DNA of 36,023 nt from Pseudomonas citronellolis (GCF_029335315.1 NZ_JARJLT010000161.1:1-36023), one strand, 5' to 3'. Counted from the first letter of the stretch, positions 1 through 7,174 are shown. Program-made: numbers and translations. The notes: a model not told the origin generated them from the sequence alone.

Positions 1-1
1 C

Positions 2-130
2 GCGACCCTCGCCTACTGCCTGCACTGCCCGGAGATGGGCGTGCCGTTCTGGGGCGTGTGGTACGTGCTGGGGATGCTGATCCCGACCGCGCTCGGCGCG
101 CTGCTGGGGCCGCGTCTGCTGCGCTGGTGA
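2..130 (+). CDS. NrsF/DUF1109-like membrane protein, 3' end only
   Basis: The window opens inside this gene, and 42 codons plus a TGA stop are visible. The peptide is hydrophobic, with a Cys-x2-Cys-Pro-Glu-Met motif (YCLHCPEM) followed by a Trp/Tyr-rich membrane segment and a terminal Arg-Leu-Leu-Arg-Trp. This resembles the C-terminus of the DUF1109/NrsF family, six-helix inner-membrane anti-sigma factors usually encoded beside an ECF sigma factor, which would lie off the left edge. The assignment rests on a short tail and is from memory of the family. A different polytopic membrane protein cannot be excluded. Confidence 0.6.
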   Translation, partial: ATLAYCLHCPEMGVPFWGVWYVLGMLIPTALGALLGPRLLRW

Positions 131-182
131 GCGTGTCGTCGGGCCCATGCGTGAAAGAGGCTCGCCCGCCGGATGAACCGCG

Positions 183-1283
183 CTAGCGAGGTGCCGGCAG
201 GGCGATTTCCGAGAGCGGTTCGAGGGTGTGGTAGGGGTAGCCGGATTTCTTCAGATCGTCGACCAGTTGGTCGTACTTCTGCAGCGGAATGGTCCGTGCC
301 TTGAACTCGGGTTTGCGCCCCTCGGGCTCCTGCAACTCGCCGCCGAAGAAGTTCTCCCAGTGCCCCACCAGCACCAGGCGCGGCTTGATCACGCGCAGCA
401 GGCCGGTGGGGTAGTAGCCGACCTTGTCGGAGCTGGCGGCGCAGATGATCGCCACGTCGAAACCCTTGCTGTCGGCGATCACCGGCGGGAATCCCCAGGG
501 CGGGTCGGAGGCGCTGTCCTGGTAGTGGATGCGGTATGCCGGCTGGCCGTCGTCGTCGAGCAGGTCGATCACCCAGGCCAGGGTCTTGTGGCCCAGGCGC
601 CAGTTCACCGTGGCGGTCGGCAGCGGCCAGGGATCGTGGTCGTAGGCGCCCTGGAGGAAGTTCACGCCGAACTTGTGCGGGGCGTGCATGCTTTCCAGCG
701 GCATGGCGCGGATCCGGCCTCGGGGCGGGCCTTTGGGCAGGCTTCGCGGATCGTCGCCATCGCGCAGTTGCTCATGCGAGGAATAGAACCAGGTGCCCCG
801 GTAGGCGGGGTTGTTGCGGTCGCTGATCTGCGCGCGGCCGGGCACCACGATGTCGCTCGGATAGACCAGGGAGCTGCGCAGCAGATGCGCGACGGTTTCC
901 GAGCCGTAGATGCGCAGCTTCGGGTTGGGCAGGAAGCGCTGGCGCAGGTGGGCGAGGTCCAGCAGGTGGTCGTAGTGGGCATGGCCGACCAGCACCATGG
1001 TCACATCTGGCTGGGGACTATCCATGTACTTGTCGATGCGTGTGGTGTCGGCCACCACCGTCAGCGGCGGGATGCCCTCGATGCCGAAGCCGGCCGGGTG
1101 GCTGAAGAACGGCGGCAGCAACAGGCCTTCGCCCTTCCAGTGCAGCAGCCAGCCGCCGACACCGAGGAATTCGATCTTCGGTTCGGGCAGCTTGTGCCGG
1201 TTGATGACTTCCAGCTTCTGGCTCGCCGGGTCGTGGGTGCAGGCCGCGAGCAGCAGCCCGATGAGCAGGACGATCCTTCGCAT
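183..1283 (-). CDS. MBL-fold metallo-hydrolase, predicted lipoprotein
   Basis: This 366-residue protein belongs to the metallo-beta-lactamase superfamily, UlaG-like branch. The metal-binding motif HAHYDH is at residues 101-106, and further candidate ligand histidines lie in the ESMHAPH and VLVGHWENFFGG segments. The N-terminus MRRIVLLIGLLLAAC is a lipoprotein signal with the lipobox Cys at residue 15, so the enzyme is probably membrane-anchored in the periplasm. The substrate is unknown; relatives hydrolyse phosphodiester, lactone or N-acylphosphatidylethanolamine-type bonds. A GGGAGG ribosome site precedes the ATG. The gene runs alone, 60 bp downstream of the RlmN-like gene on the same strand. 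Confidence 0.85.
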   Translation of the reverse strand: MRRIVLLIGLLLAACTHDPASQKLEVINRHKLPEPKIEFLGVGGWLLHWKGEGLLLPPFFSHPAGFGIEGIPPLTVVADTTRIDKYMDSPQPDVTMVLVGHAHYDHLLDLAHLRQRFLPNPKLRIYGSETVAHLLRSSLVYPSDIVVPGRAQISDRNNPAYRGTWFYSSHEQLRDGDDPRSLPKGPPRGRIRAMPLESMHAPHKFGVNFLQGAYDHDPWPLPTATVNWRLGHKTLAWVIDLLDDDGQPAYRIHYQDSASDPPWGFPPVIADSKGFDVAIICAASSDKVGYYPTGLLRVIKPRLVLVGHWENFFGGELQEPEGRKPEFKARTIPLQKYDQLVDDLKKSGYPYHTLEPLSEIALPAPR

Positions 1284-1343
1284 GGGCGCGCCTCCCGGCC
1301 GATCGCTCAGCCAAGCATAGGCCAGCGCCGTCGGCGACGCGGG

Positions 1344-2375
1344 TCAGCCGCGCAGGCGCTCGGTGTTGACCCGCTCCACGGCCCGCGCGCGCAGTTGGCC
1401 GCAGCCGCCCTCGACGTCCTGCCCGGCGCTGTTGCGCACCTTGGTCAGCACGCCGCGGCTGTGCAGGTAGCGGACGATCTCGACGATGCGCTCGCCGTCC
1501 GGGCGCTGGTAGTCGTCGCCTTCCAGGGCGTTGAAGGGGATCAGGTTGAGCACCGCGAACTTGCCCTTGAGCAGGCGCAGGATGCCGTCCAGCTCGTCCT
1601 GGCCGTCGTTCACGCCCTTGAGCAGCGTCCACTGGTACTGGATCGGGTAGCTGACCGCGCGGGCGTAGGCCTCGCCCAGTTCCACCAGCTCATCGGGGGT
1701 GAGCCGGGGCGCCTTGGGCAGCAGGTGCGCGCGCAGGTCGGCGCGGGTTGTGTGCAGCGACAGCGCCAGGGCCGGCTTCACCCGTTGTTGCGGCAGGCGT
1801 TCGAACACACGCGGGTCGCCCACCGTGGAGAACACCAGGTGCTTCTGGCCGATGCCGCCGTCGGTGCCGAGGATGTCGATGGCCTCCAGCACGTTGTCGA
1901 GGTTGTGCGCCGGCTCGCCCATGCCCATGAATACCACTTTCTTCACCCGTCGCAGGCGCCGCGCCAGCACCACCTGGGCGACCATCTCGGCGGCGCTCAG
2001 CTGGCGCAGCAGGCCGCTCTTGCCGGTCATGCAGAAACGGCAGGCGACCGCGCAACCGACCTGGCTCGACACGCACACGCCGTCGCGCGGCAGCAGCACG
2101 CTCTCCACCATCTGGCCGTCAGCGAGGCTCACCAGCAACCGTTCGGAGCCGTCGCCGCCGGGGTGCCGCGAATGCACCCGCGCCAGGCCGTCGAGCTCGG
2201 CGGCCAGCGCCGGCACGGCGTTGCGCACCGCCAGCGGCAGGAAGTCCTCGCTGGCCTGGCGCTTGGTCCCGGCGTCCAGCGCGCGGCCCTGCAGCCAGGC
2301 GCGCAGCATCCGCCCGCGATGGCGGGGCAGGGCGCCGAGGTCGGCGAGGCGTTGGTCGAAATCGGACAGGCGCAT
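1344..2375 (-). CDS. RlmN-family radical SAM RNA methyltransferase (paralogue)
   Basis: This 343-residue radical SAM enzyme of the RlmN/Cfr family has the cluster-binding CxxxCxxC motif at Cys108, Cys112 and Cys115. It also has the C-terminal CGQL motif (Cys about 325), which in E. coli RlmN carries the transferred methyl group. The middle contains FMGMGEPAHNLDNV, the family's GMGEP S-adenosylmethionine motif. It would methylate C2 of an adenosine in RNA. It is shorter than typical RlmN (about 370-390 residues) and its neighbours differ from the usual rlmN-pilF-ispG context, so I read it as a second, diverged copy with unproven target. No strong ribosome site precedes the ATG. Confidence 0.82.
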   Translation of the reverse strand: MRLSDFDQRLADLGALPRHRGRMLRAWLQGRALDAGTKRQASEDFLPLAVRNAVPALAAELDGLARVHSRHPGGDGSERLLVSLADGQMVESVLLPRDGVCVSSQVGCAVACRFCMTGKSGLLRQLSAAEMVAQVVLARRLRRVKKVVFMGMGEPAHNLDNVLEAIDILGTDGGIGQKHLVFSTVGDPRVFERLPQQRVKPALALSLHTTRADLRAHLLPKAPRLTPDELVELGEAYARAVSYPIQYQWTLLKGVNDGQDELDGILRLLKGKFAVLNLIPFNALEGDDYQRPDGERIVEIVRYLHSRGVLTKVRNSAGQDVEGGCGQLRARAVERVNTERLRG

Positions 2376-2430
2376 GGGGCGCGCATGCTACCACCGGCGC
2401 CGGGCGCGGCGAAGGCGCGGCGACGGGACG

Positions 2431-2862
2431 TCAGCCGCGCGGTGGCACAGGCTGCCGGGGTTTGCCCTTGCGCGCCAGGGCGCTGCCGGCGGCGGCCCGG
2501 ACCAGACGCTGGAAGCTCGGACACTCGGCGTGGCTCGGCGCCGGGCAGGCGGCGGCGTGGCGCAGGCCACGGCTCATGGCCTGCAGGCGGCGGATGCTGG
2601 CGTCGAGTTCGTCGGCCTTGGCCGCCAGCGCGCTGCGGTCGAGGTCCGGGGTGCCGTCGGCGCCGAACATCGCGCGGATTTCCTCCAGGCTGAAACCGGC
2701 CGACTGGCCAAGGGCGATCAGCGCCAACTGGTCGAGGATGCGCGGGCCGAACCAGCGCCGCGCGCCCGGTTTGCCCAGGGAGCGGATCAGGCCTTTCTCC
2801 TCGTAGAAACGCAGCGTGGACGCCGGGATTCCGGAGCGCCTGGCCACCTCGGCGATGTCCAT
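2431..2862 (-). CDS. MerR-family regulator with CueR-like metal loop
   Basis: This 143-residue regulator has the MerR winged helix at its N-terminus (IAEVARRSGIPASTLRFYEEKGLI), a dimerisation helix from about 75 to 105, and a loop with Cys106 and Cys114. The CX7C spacing equals that of CueR (Cys112/Cys120), and a Ser falls at residue 77 as in CueR-type monovalent-metal sensors. It has no four-Cys SoxR cluster. It is transcribed away from the DUF2938/flavoprotein/DUF2798 genes, and the promoter between them has the 19-bp spacer that MerR activators untwist. The start was chosen because the HTH begins immediately after it. The true inducer (metal, thiol or electrophile) is not shown by sequence. 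Confidence 0.85.
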   Translation of the reverse strand: MDIAEVARRSGIPASTLRFYEEKGLIRSLGKPGARRWFGPRILDQLALIALGQSAGFSLEEIRAMFGADGTPDLDRSALAAKADELDASIRRLQAMSRGLRHAAACPAPSHAECPSFQRLVRAAAGSALARKGKPRQPVPPRG

Positions 2863-2872
2863 GGGGCACCTC

Positions 2873-2903
2873 TTGACTTCAAGTTCACTTGAACTTGTAG
2901 GGT
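2873..2903 (+). promoter_or_regulatory. MerR-type promoter, 19-bp spacer with perfect dyad
   Basis: A -35 TTGACT (2873-2878) and a -10-like TAGGGT (2898-2903) are separated by 19 bp, the over-long spacing typical of MerR-activated promoters. The spacer holds a perfect 8-bp inverted repeat, CAAGTTCA-ct-TGAACTTG (2880-2897). It reads toward the DUF2938 gene, whose ATG is at 2945, and sits just upstream of the divergent MerR gene. The regulator probably binds here and also limits its own expression. Confidence 0.85.
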
Positions 2904-2944
2904 GGCGCCAAGAGTCCCGCTGGTCAACCGAACCGAGGTGTCCC

Positions 2945-3442
2945 ATGTCCCCCTTCACGCAATTTCTGCTGCTGTCCCTGGCCATCGGCGTCGGCGCCAC
3001 CGCCGTCATGGACGTTTGGCTCGGGTTCCTGAAAAGCCGTGGCGTGGCCACGCTGAACTTCGCCTTCATCGGCCGCTGGGTCGGCCACGCCCTGCGCGGC
3101 CGCGTGGCCCACATGGCCATCGCCCAGGCCACCGCCGTGCGCGGTGAGCTGGCCCTGGGCTGGCTGATGCACTACGCCACCGGCGTCGTCTTCGCCGCCG
3201 CGCTGCTGGCCGTCGCCGGCCTGGACTGGGCACGGCAGCCGACGCCGCTGCCGGCCTTGGCCATGGGCGTGGCCACGGTGGCGGTGCCGCTGCTGCTGAT
3301 CCAGCCAGCCATGGGCGCCGGCGTGCTCGCCCGGCGCACCCCGACGCCACTGCGGAACTGCCTGCGCAGCTTGGCCAATCACGCCGTGTTCGGCCTCGGC
3401 CTGTACCTCGCCGCCCTTTCCCTGGCCTGGCTGTCGCGTTGA
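2945..3442 (+). CDS. DUF2938 family inner-membrane protein
   Basis: This 165-residue hydrophobic protein has about four predicted membrane segments (residues 5-22, 70-92, 97-120 and 142-162). It matches the DUF2938 family, which has no assigned function. The GAGGTG ribosome site 4 bases before the ATG at 2945 decides the start; the frame is open further upstream, but that stretch would overlap the promoter. It is the first gene of a MerR-controlled operon with a WrbA-like flavoprotein (31 bp downstream) and a DUF2798 protein. This context suggests a role in redox or electrophile stress at the membrane, which is inference. Confidence 0.8.
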   Translation: MSPFTQFLLLSLAIGVGATAVMDVWLGFLKSRGVATLNFAFIGRWVGHALRGRVAHMAIAQATAVRGELALGWLMHYATGVVFAAALLAVAGLDWARQPTPLPALAMGVATVAVPLLLIQPAMGAGVLARRTPTPLRNCLRSLANHAVFGLGLYLAALSLAWLSR

Positions 3443-3473
3443 GCGGCAGCGGCCCACCCACAGGAGCATCGCC

Positions 3474-4073
3474 ATGAAACGCATCGCCGTGATCTACCAC
3501 AGCGCCCACGGGCATACCGAGTTCATCGCCGGCCAGGTCGCCGCCGGCGCCCGCCGCATCCCCGGCGGCGACGTGCAGTTGCTGCGCGCCGAGCACCTCG
3601 CCGAGGCGCCGGACACCCTGCTGAAGTTCGACGGCTATCTGCTCGGTTCGCCGACCTTCCTCGGCGGCGTGTCCGCCCCCTTCAAGGCCTTCATGGACGC
3701 CACCGGGCGCCTGTGGCGCAGCCAGCAATTGCAGGGCCGGTTGGCGGCGGGCTTCACCGTGTCGGCGCTGCCGGCCGGGGATAAGCAGTCCACCCTGGTC
3801 TCGCTGTTCACCTTCTGCATGCAGCACGGCATGCTCTGGGCCGGCAATCCGGTGCTGCCCGAGCAGCACCTGGGCGTGCCCGAGGCCGAGGCGGCGAACC
3901 GCCTGGGTTCCTGGTCGGGGCTGATGGTCCAGGCCGACAAGGGCGCGGCGGCCGATGGCTTCGTGCCCGGCGATGTGCGCAGCGCGCTGCTGTTCGGCGA
4001 AAGCTTCGCCCTGGCGTTGCAGCGCCTGCACACCGAGACCCCGCGCGTGCAACGCCTGGAGGTGGCCGGATGA
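3474..4073 (+). CDS. Flavodoxin-fold NAD(P)H:quinone oxidoreductase (WrbA-like)
   Basis: This 199-residue protein has a flavodoxin-like fold. It starts with the first beta strand and phosphate-binding loop (RIAVIYHSAHGHTEFIA, residues 3-19), continues with the FMN-contacting GYLLGSPTFLGGVSAPFKAFMD segment (about 54-75), and has a Trp/Leu-rich dimer region with HGMLW. Members of this group (WrbA, NAD(P)H quinone reductases) carry FMN and make two-electron reductions of quinones, avoiding semiquinone radicals. CAGGAG precedes the ATG. It lies in the middle of the MerR-controlled operon and its stop overlaps the next start by 4 bp. The exact quinone or nitro-compound substrate is unknown. Confidence 0.83.
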   Translation: MKRIAVIYHSAHGHTEFIAGQVAAGARRIPGGDVQLLRAEHLAEAPDTLLKFDGYLLGSPTFLGGVSAPFKAFMDATGRLWRSQQLQGRLAAGFTVSALPAGDKQSTLVSLFTFCMQHGMLWAGNPVLPEQHLGVPEAEAANRLGSWSGLMVQADKGAAADGFVPGDVRSALLFGESFALALQRLHTETPRVQRLEVAG

Positions 4074-4297
4074 TCCCCCGCCGTTACGCGCCGCTGTTGT
4101 TCGCGCTGATCCTCTCGGGGCTCATGTCGCTGCTGGTTTCCGGCATTTCCACCTACCGCGCGGTGGGCGTCGTCGAGGACTTCCTCGCGTTGTGGCGTGG
4201 CGCCTGGCTCAACGCCTGGCTGCTGGCCTTCCCGCTGGTGCTGGTGGTGGCGCCCGCGACGCGGCGGCTGGTGGAGAAACTGCTGCGCCCGGCCTGA
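4070..4297 (+). CDS. DUF2798 small membrane protein
   Basis: This 75-residue protein with two membrane helices (about 8-28 and 46-66) matches the DUF2798 pattern: an N-terminal Arg-Arg-Tyr, a Ser-rich first helix, and a Trp-containing link (FLALWRGAWLNAW) into a second helix ending in conserved Pro and Arg. The function of the family is unknown. The ATG overlaps the stop of the quinone reductase gene (ATGA), so the two are translationally coupled. It is the last gene of the MerR-driven operon before a 109-bp gap. Confidence 0.8.
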   Translation: MIPRRYAPLLFALILSGLMSLLVSGISTYRAVGVVEDFLALWRGAWLNAWLLAFPLVLVVAPATRRLVEKLLRPA

Positions 4298-4406
4298 AGC
4301 CGGTGAAGCGACGGCGGCGTTGAGCATTGCATCACGCCGTCTGTCCTGCCGGTTTCACCAGCGGACGCTACGCTTGAGCGCTGAACTTAATCGACCAGGA
4401 GGCAAC

Positions 4407-5450
4407 ATGGCAGGAGACTTCGACACGGGCCGGCGCAACCTCATGCGCATGGCGGCACTGGCCGCGCTGGCGACACAGCTGCCGCGCGTGGCGCAGGCGG
4501 CCGAACCGGCCAGCGTTGCAGCGCCGAAGGCGGGCACGCACACCGGCTTCGCCAGGCTCGAGCAGATCGACGCCGGCCTGCTCAGCGTCGGCTACGCCGA
4601 GGATGGCCCGGCCGACGGGCCGCCGGTGATCCTGCTGCACGGCTGGCCCTACGATATCCACAGCTTCGTCGACGTGGCGCCGCTGCTGGCCGCGCGCGGC
4701 TACCGGGTGATCGTGCCCTGGCTGCGTGGCTACGGCAGCACGCGCTTCCTCTCCGAGCAGACGCTGCGCAATGGCCAGCCGGCCGCCGTGGCCTCGGACA
4801 TCGTCGCGCTGATGGACGCGCTGAAGATCGACCGGGCGGTCCTCGCCGGCTTCGACTGGGGCGCACGCACCGCCGACATCATCGCCGCGCTCTGGCCGCA
4901 GCGCTGCAAGGCCCTGGTGGCGGTGAGCGGCTACCTGATCGGCAGCCAGGAGGCGGGCAAGAAACCGCTGCCGCCGGAGGCCGAGCTGCTCTGGTGGTAC
5001 CAGTTCTACTTCGCCACCGAGCGCGGCCGGCTTGGCTACCAGCAGAACACCCACGCCTTCAACCGGCTGATATGGCAGCAGGCCTCGCCGCAGTGGCATT
5101 TCGACGACGCCACCTATGAGCGCAGCGCCAAGTCCTTCGACAACCCCGACCATGTCGCCGTGGTCATCCACAACTACCGCTGGCGCCAGGCCCTGGCCGA
5201 AGGCGAGGCGACGTACGACGAGCTGGAGGGGAAACTGGCCAAGGCGCCGAGCATAGGCGTGCCGACCATCACCCTGGAAGGCGACGCCAACGGCGCCTTC
5301 CACCCGCCACCCAGCGCCTACGCCGGCCGCTTTACCGGCAAGTACGAACACCGCACGCTGACCGGCGGCATCGGCCACAACCTGCCGCAGGAAGCGCCGC
5401 AGGCGTTCGCCCAGGCGGTGGTGGATGTGGCGGGGTGGGCGAAGCAATAG
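4407..5450 (+). CDS. Exported epoxide-hydrolase-like alpha/beta hydrolase
   Basis: This 347-residue alpha/beta hydrolase has the oxyanion motif HGWP at residues 78-81 and a nucleophile elbow GFDWGA with Asp150, not Ser. It also has a C-terminal catalytic His (GIGHN, about His324). An Asp nucleophile with HGxP is the signature of epoxide hydrolases and haloalkane dehalogenases; cap-domain Tyr residues (for example in NYRW) favour epoxide hydrolase. The N-terminus GRRNLMRMAALAALA followed by VAQA-A looks like a twin-arginine signal with cleavage near residue 31, so the enzyme is probably periplasmic. A strong AGGAGG site (4397-4402) sets the ATG. It follows the MerR-driven operon and may be read through from it. 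Confidence 0.82.
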   Translation: MAGDFDTGRRNLMRMAALAALATQLPRVAQAAEPASVAAPKAGTHTGFARLEQIDAGLLSVGYAEDGPADGPPVILLHGWPYDIHSFVDVAPLLAARGYRVIVPWLRGYGSTRFLSEQTLRNGQPAAVASDIVALMDALKIDRAVLAGFDWGARTADIIAALWPQRCKALVAVSGYLIGSQEAGKKPLPPEAELLWWYQFYFATERGRLGYQQNTHAFNRLIWQQASPQWHFDDATYERSAKSFDNPDHVAVVIHNYRWRQALAEGEATYDELEGKLAKAPSIGVPTITLEGDANGAFHPPPSAYAGRFTGKYEHRTLTGGIGHNLPQEAPQAFAQAVVDVAGWAKQ

Positions 5451-5490
5451 CGTTGCGCGAAGGCTCCCGGCGTTTCGGCGATGGGGGCCG

Positions 5491-5778
5491 TCAACTGCGT
5501 TTGTCGGCGAGGTTGTAGACTTCGTTGTCGCGGCGTGCGCCCACCGCGATGATCAGCACTTCGACACGGTGGCCATCGACGCGGTAGACGATGCGCGTAT
5601 TGCCGACGCGCATGCGCCGGCAGCCGGCCAGTTTGCCGGCGAGGGGTTTGCCCAGCTTGTCCGGCTCACCGTCGACGATACGCTCGGCGATGGCCCTGAG
5701 GATTCGCCTGGCGTCGACCTTGCCCAGGCGAACCAGGTCGCCCATGACCGCTTCGTGATAGATGACCTTCCATGCCAT
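5491..5778 (-). CDS. RelE/ParE-family toxin
   Basis: This 95-residue basic protein has the RelE/ParE fold: an N-terminal strand WKVIYHEAVMGDLVRL, two helices with Arg/Lys-rich faces, and C-terminal strands GNTRIVYRVDGHRVEVLIIAVGARRDNEVY. The pattern 'R-V-G-x-x-R-I-V-Y-R-V' and 'V-G-x-R-x-x-x-x-V-Y' is typical of type II toxins of this family, which either cut mRNA at the ribosome or poison gyrase; the sequence does not separate the two. It starts 15 bp after the antitoxin stop, the usual antitoxin-first order. It converges on the epoxide-hydrolase gene with a 40-bp gap. Confidence 0.85.
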   Translation of the reverse strand: MAWKVIYHEAVMGDLVRLGKVDARRILRAIAERIVDGEPDKLGKPLAGKLAGCRRMRVGNTRIVYRVDGHRVEVLIIAVGARRDNEVYNLADKRS

Positions 5779-5793
5779 GCCTACCCGCCTTCA

Positions 5794-6078
5794 TCAGTCG
5801 GCGAATCGGGCCACCATGTCCTCGTGGCTGATCGCCTTGTCCCTTTCGAAGCTGTCCAGGCGGTCACGGGCGACGCGTTCCACGCGCAGGTCTTCGAGTT
5901 CGTCGAGCAGTTCCTGGTAGGCCTCGACGTTCAGGATGACCGCCGCGGGTTCGTTGTCCTTGAAGACGACGAGCTTCTCGATCTGCCGAGTCGCGATTTC
6001 CCGCAGCTTTGCGCTGAAACTCCTTGCCATGGTCGTGACGGACACTGCCTGTTCGGCTCGCTCCATGAGTGCTGCCAT
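5794..6078 (-). CDS. Phd/YefM-family antitoxin
   Basis: This 94-residue antitoxin has an N-terminal DNA-binding part (MARSFSAKLREIATRQIEKLVVFKDNEPAAVILNVEAYQELLDELEDL), the classic Phd/YefM arrangement. An acidic and flexible C-terminus (RDRLDSFERDKAISHEDMVARFAD) would wrap around the toxin. I chose the ATG at 6078 because a GGGAG ribosome site lies 8 bases before it. The frame stays open to an ATG at 6117, but that start has no ribosome site. The gene is first in the pair and probably autoregulates through the repeats just upstream. Confidence 0.85.
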   Translation of the reverse strand: MAALMERAEQAVSVTTMARSFSAKLREIATRQIEKLVVFKDNEPAAVILNVEAYQELLDELEDLRVERVARDRLDSFERDKAISHEDMVARFAD

Positions 6079-6123
6079 GTTCGGAACTCCCGTCTGTGGT
6101 GCTTTGCGCAATTTCATGATTCA

Positions 6124-6162
6124 AATTATGCTGAATTATGCGCTTGATTGTGCGTATTACAA
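6124..6162 (-). promoter_or_regulatory. Promoter/operator of the toxin-antitoxin pair
   Basis: On the minus strand a -35 TTGTAA (6162-6157) and a -10 CATAAT (6140-6135) are 16 bp apart. The -10 lies in one copy of an 8-bp direct repeat, AATTATGC, present at 6124-6131 and 6134-6141 (10-bp period, one helical turn). This AT-rich patch contrasts with its GC-rich surroundings. It would give a leader of about 50 bases before the antitoxin ATG, and the repeats are candidate antitoxin-binding sites. Confidence 0.6.
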
Positions 6163-6448
6163 GTGATGTTTCGACGGGAAGCCCGAACACGGGGAGTCGA
6201 GTATCCCCAAGACTCCGCCTTTGCGGGGGGGGGCTGCGGATTTTGTTCGGACGTTTCATGCAGCGATATGGGCGGTTGGACTCCTCGACTCGTTCGTACC
6301 TCTGCCAGCCACGGTCGATCCCGTGGTGCTGGTTCCAGCGCTACCTCGCCCAGCTGCGCCAGCGCGTCGCACCCGCCCGGTCCGGAAGGGCTTGCCCTGG
6401 CGGCTGGACGTGGCAAGCTAGCGGGCTTTCCGTAAGCCCTTCCGCATC
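6163..6448. other. Intergenic stretch with no recognised gene
   Basis: Together with the toxin-antitoxin promoter this makes a gap of about 370 bp between the antitoxin start (6078) and the next gene (6449). Short open frames exist but none has a ribosome site or a recognisable product. It holds a run of nine G residues (6225-6233) and a small hairpin, GGGCTT-tccgt-AAGCCC (6423-6439), ending 9 bases before the ATG at 6449. I see no tRNA, terminator with U-tract or transposon remnant. Confidence 0.5.
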
Positions 6449-7006
6449 ATGTCGCTGAATCGCAAAGCCGTACTCGCCGGCGTGCTGGTCGTCGCCTGGC
6501 TCGGCATCCTCTTCGCCGCCTTCTGGTTCTTCCAGGGCCGCTACCTGCGCACCTACCCCGACACCACCCAGCTGTTCGAAGGCCAGGCCTTGCGCCTGCC
6601 GCCGCAACTGGCCGGGCCGGGGAACATCCGCGTGGTGCATTTCTGGGACCCGGCCTGCCCGTGCAACATCGCCAACCAGCAGCACCTGGCCTCGCTGATC
6701 AAGCGCTTCGAGGCGCGCGGCGTGGACTTCTACGCCTTCCGCAAGCCAGGCACCCAGGGGCGCCTGGCCAGCGAGCTGTGGGGCCTGAAGACCATCGAGT
6801 TCCCGGTGCCGCCGCCGATCGCCGCGAGCCCTTCGGTGGCGGTCTGGGACCGCGACGGCAAGCTGGCTTATTTCGGCCCCTACAGCGAAGGCGCCACCTG
6901 CACCTCGGCCAACAGTTTCATCGAACCGGTGATCCAGGCCCTGGTCGACGGCCGCAAGGTGCAATCCCCCAGCACCCTGGCCACCGGTTGCTACTGCCCC
7001 TGGTAA
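6449..7006 (+). CDS. Membrane-anchored thioredoxin-like protein (DUF6436-type)
   Basis: This 185-residue protein has one N-terminal membrane helix (about residues 8-30) and then a thioredoxin-like domain. The domain has strand VVHFWDPACPCN with a Cys-Pro-Cys in the active-site position, a helix, and a later cis-Pro-type segment (AASPSVAVWDRDGKLAYFGPYSEGATC). The C-terminus ends TGCYCPW. The CPC motif, in place of CxxC, argues against a standard disulfide oxidoreductase. I recognise it as the family now called DUF6436, of unknown function. No clear ribosome site precedes the ATG; a small hairpin sits there instead. It is probably periplasm-facing. Confidence 0.72.
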   Translation: MSLNRKAVLAGVLVVAWLGILFAAFWFFQGRYLRTYPDTTQLFEGQALRLPPQLAGPGNIRVVHFWDPACPCNIANQQHLASLIKRFEARGVDFYAFRKPGTQGRLASELWGLKTIEFPVPPPIAASPSVAVWDRDGKLAYFGPYSEGATCTSANSFIEPVIQALVDGRKVQSPSTLATGCYCPW

Positions 7007-7020
7007 CGACCCTGGGTATG

Positions 7021-7146
7021 GCGTAGGGCGGATAACCGTTCGCGGTTATCCGCCGTTTGGCCTTGCTTCCGCGCGCTCACGATTGCACCCGAAAGCCTGC
7101 GTCGCTGGCCATGGCGGATAACGCCGTAGGCGTTATGCGCCCTACG
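7021..7146. repeat. Composite palindromic element
   Basis: There are two hairpins. The first is GGCGGATAACCG (7027-7038), loop TTCG, then a perfect complement at 7043-7054. The second is GGCGGATAACGCC (7113-7125), loop GTA, then GGCGTTATGCGCC (7129-7141). An outer inverted pair, GTAGGGCG (7023-7030) and CGCCCTAC (7138-7145), bounds the whole about 125-bp unit. The second hairpin sequence recurs, inverted, at 18836-18871. The first hairpin follows the stop of the thioredoxin-like gene and may slow transcription, but there is no U-tract. Confidence 0.75.
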
Positions 7147-7174
7147 AGAGGCTCCGGTGTGGCGGTGTCCGGGG

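Noticed and set aside
228-2693. An 821-codon open frame on the plus strand across the lipoprotein and RlmN genes
   Set aside because: It is the antisense shadow of two well-supported minus-strand genes, with low-complexity Ala/Gly/Arg/Val-rich translation and no family match; high GC keeps frames open.
6225-6233. Run of nine G residues as a phase-variation tract
   Set aside because: It is not within a coding region or between promoter hexamers; it could also be a base-calling length error.
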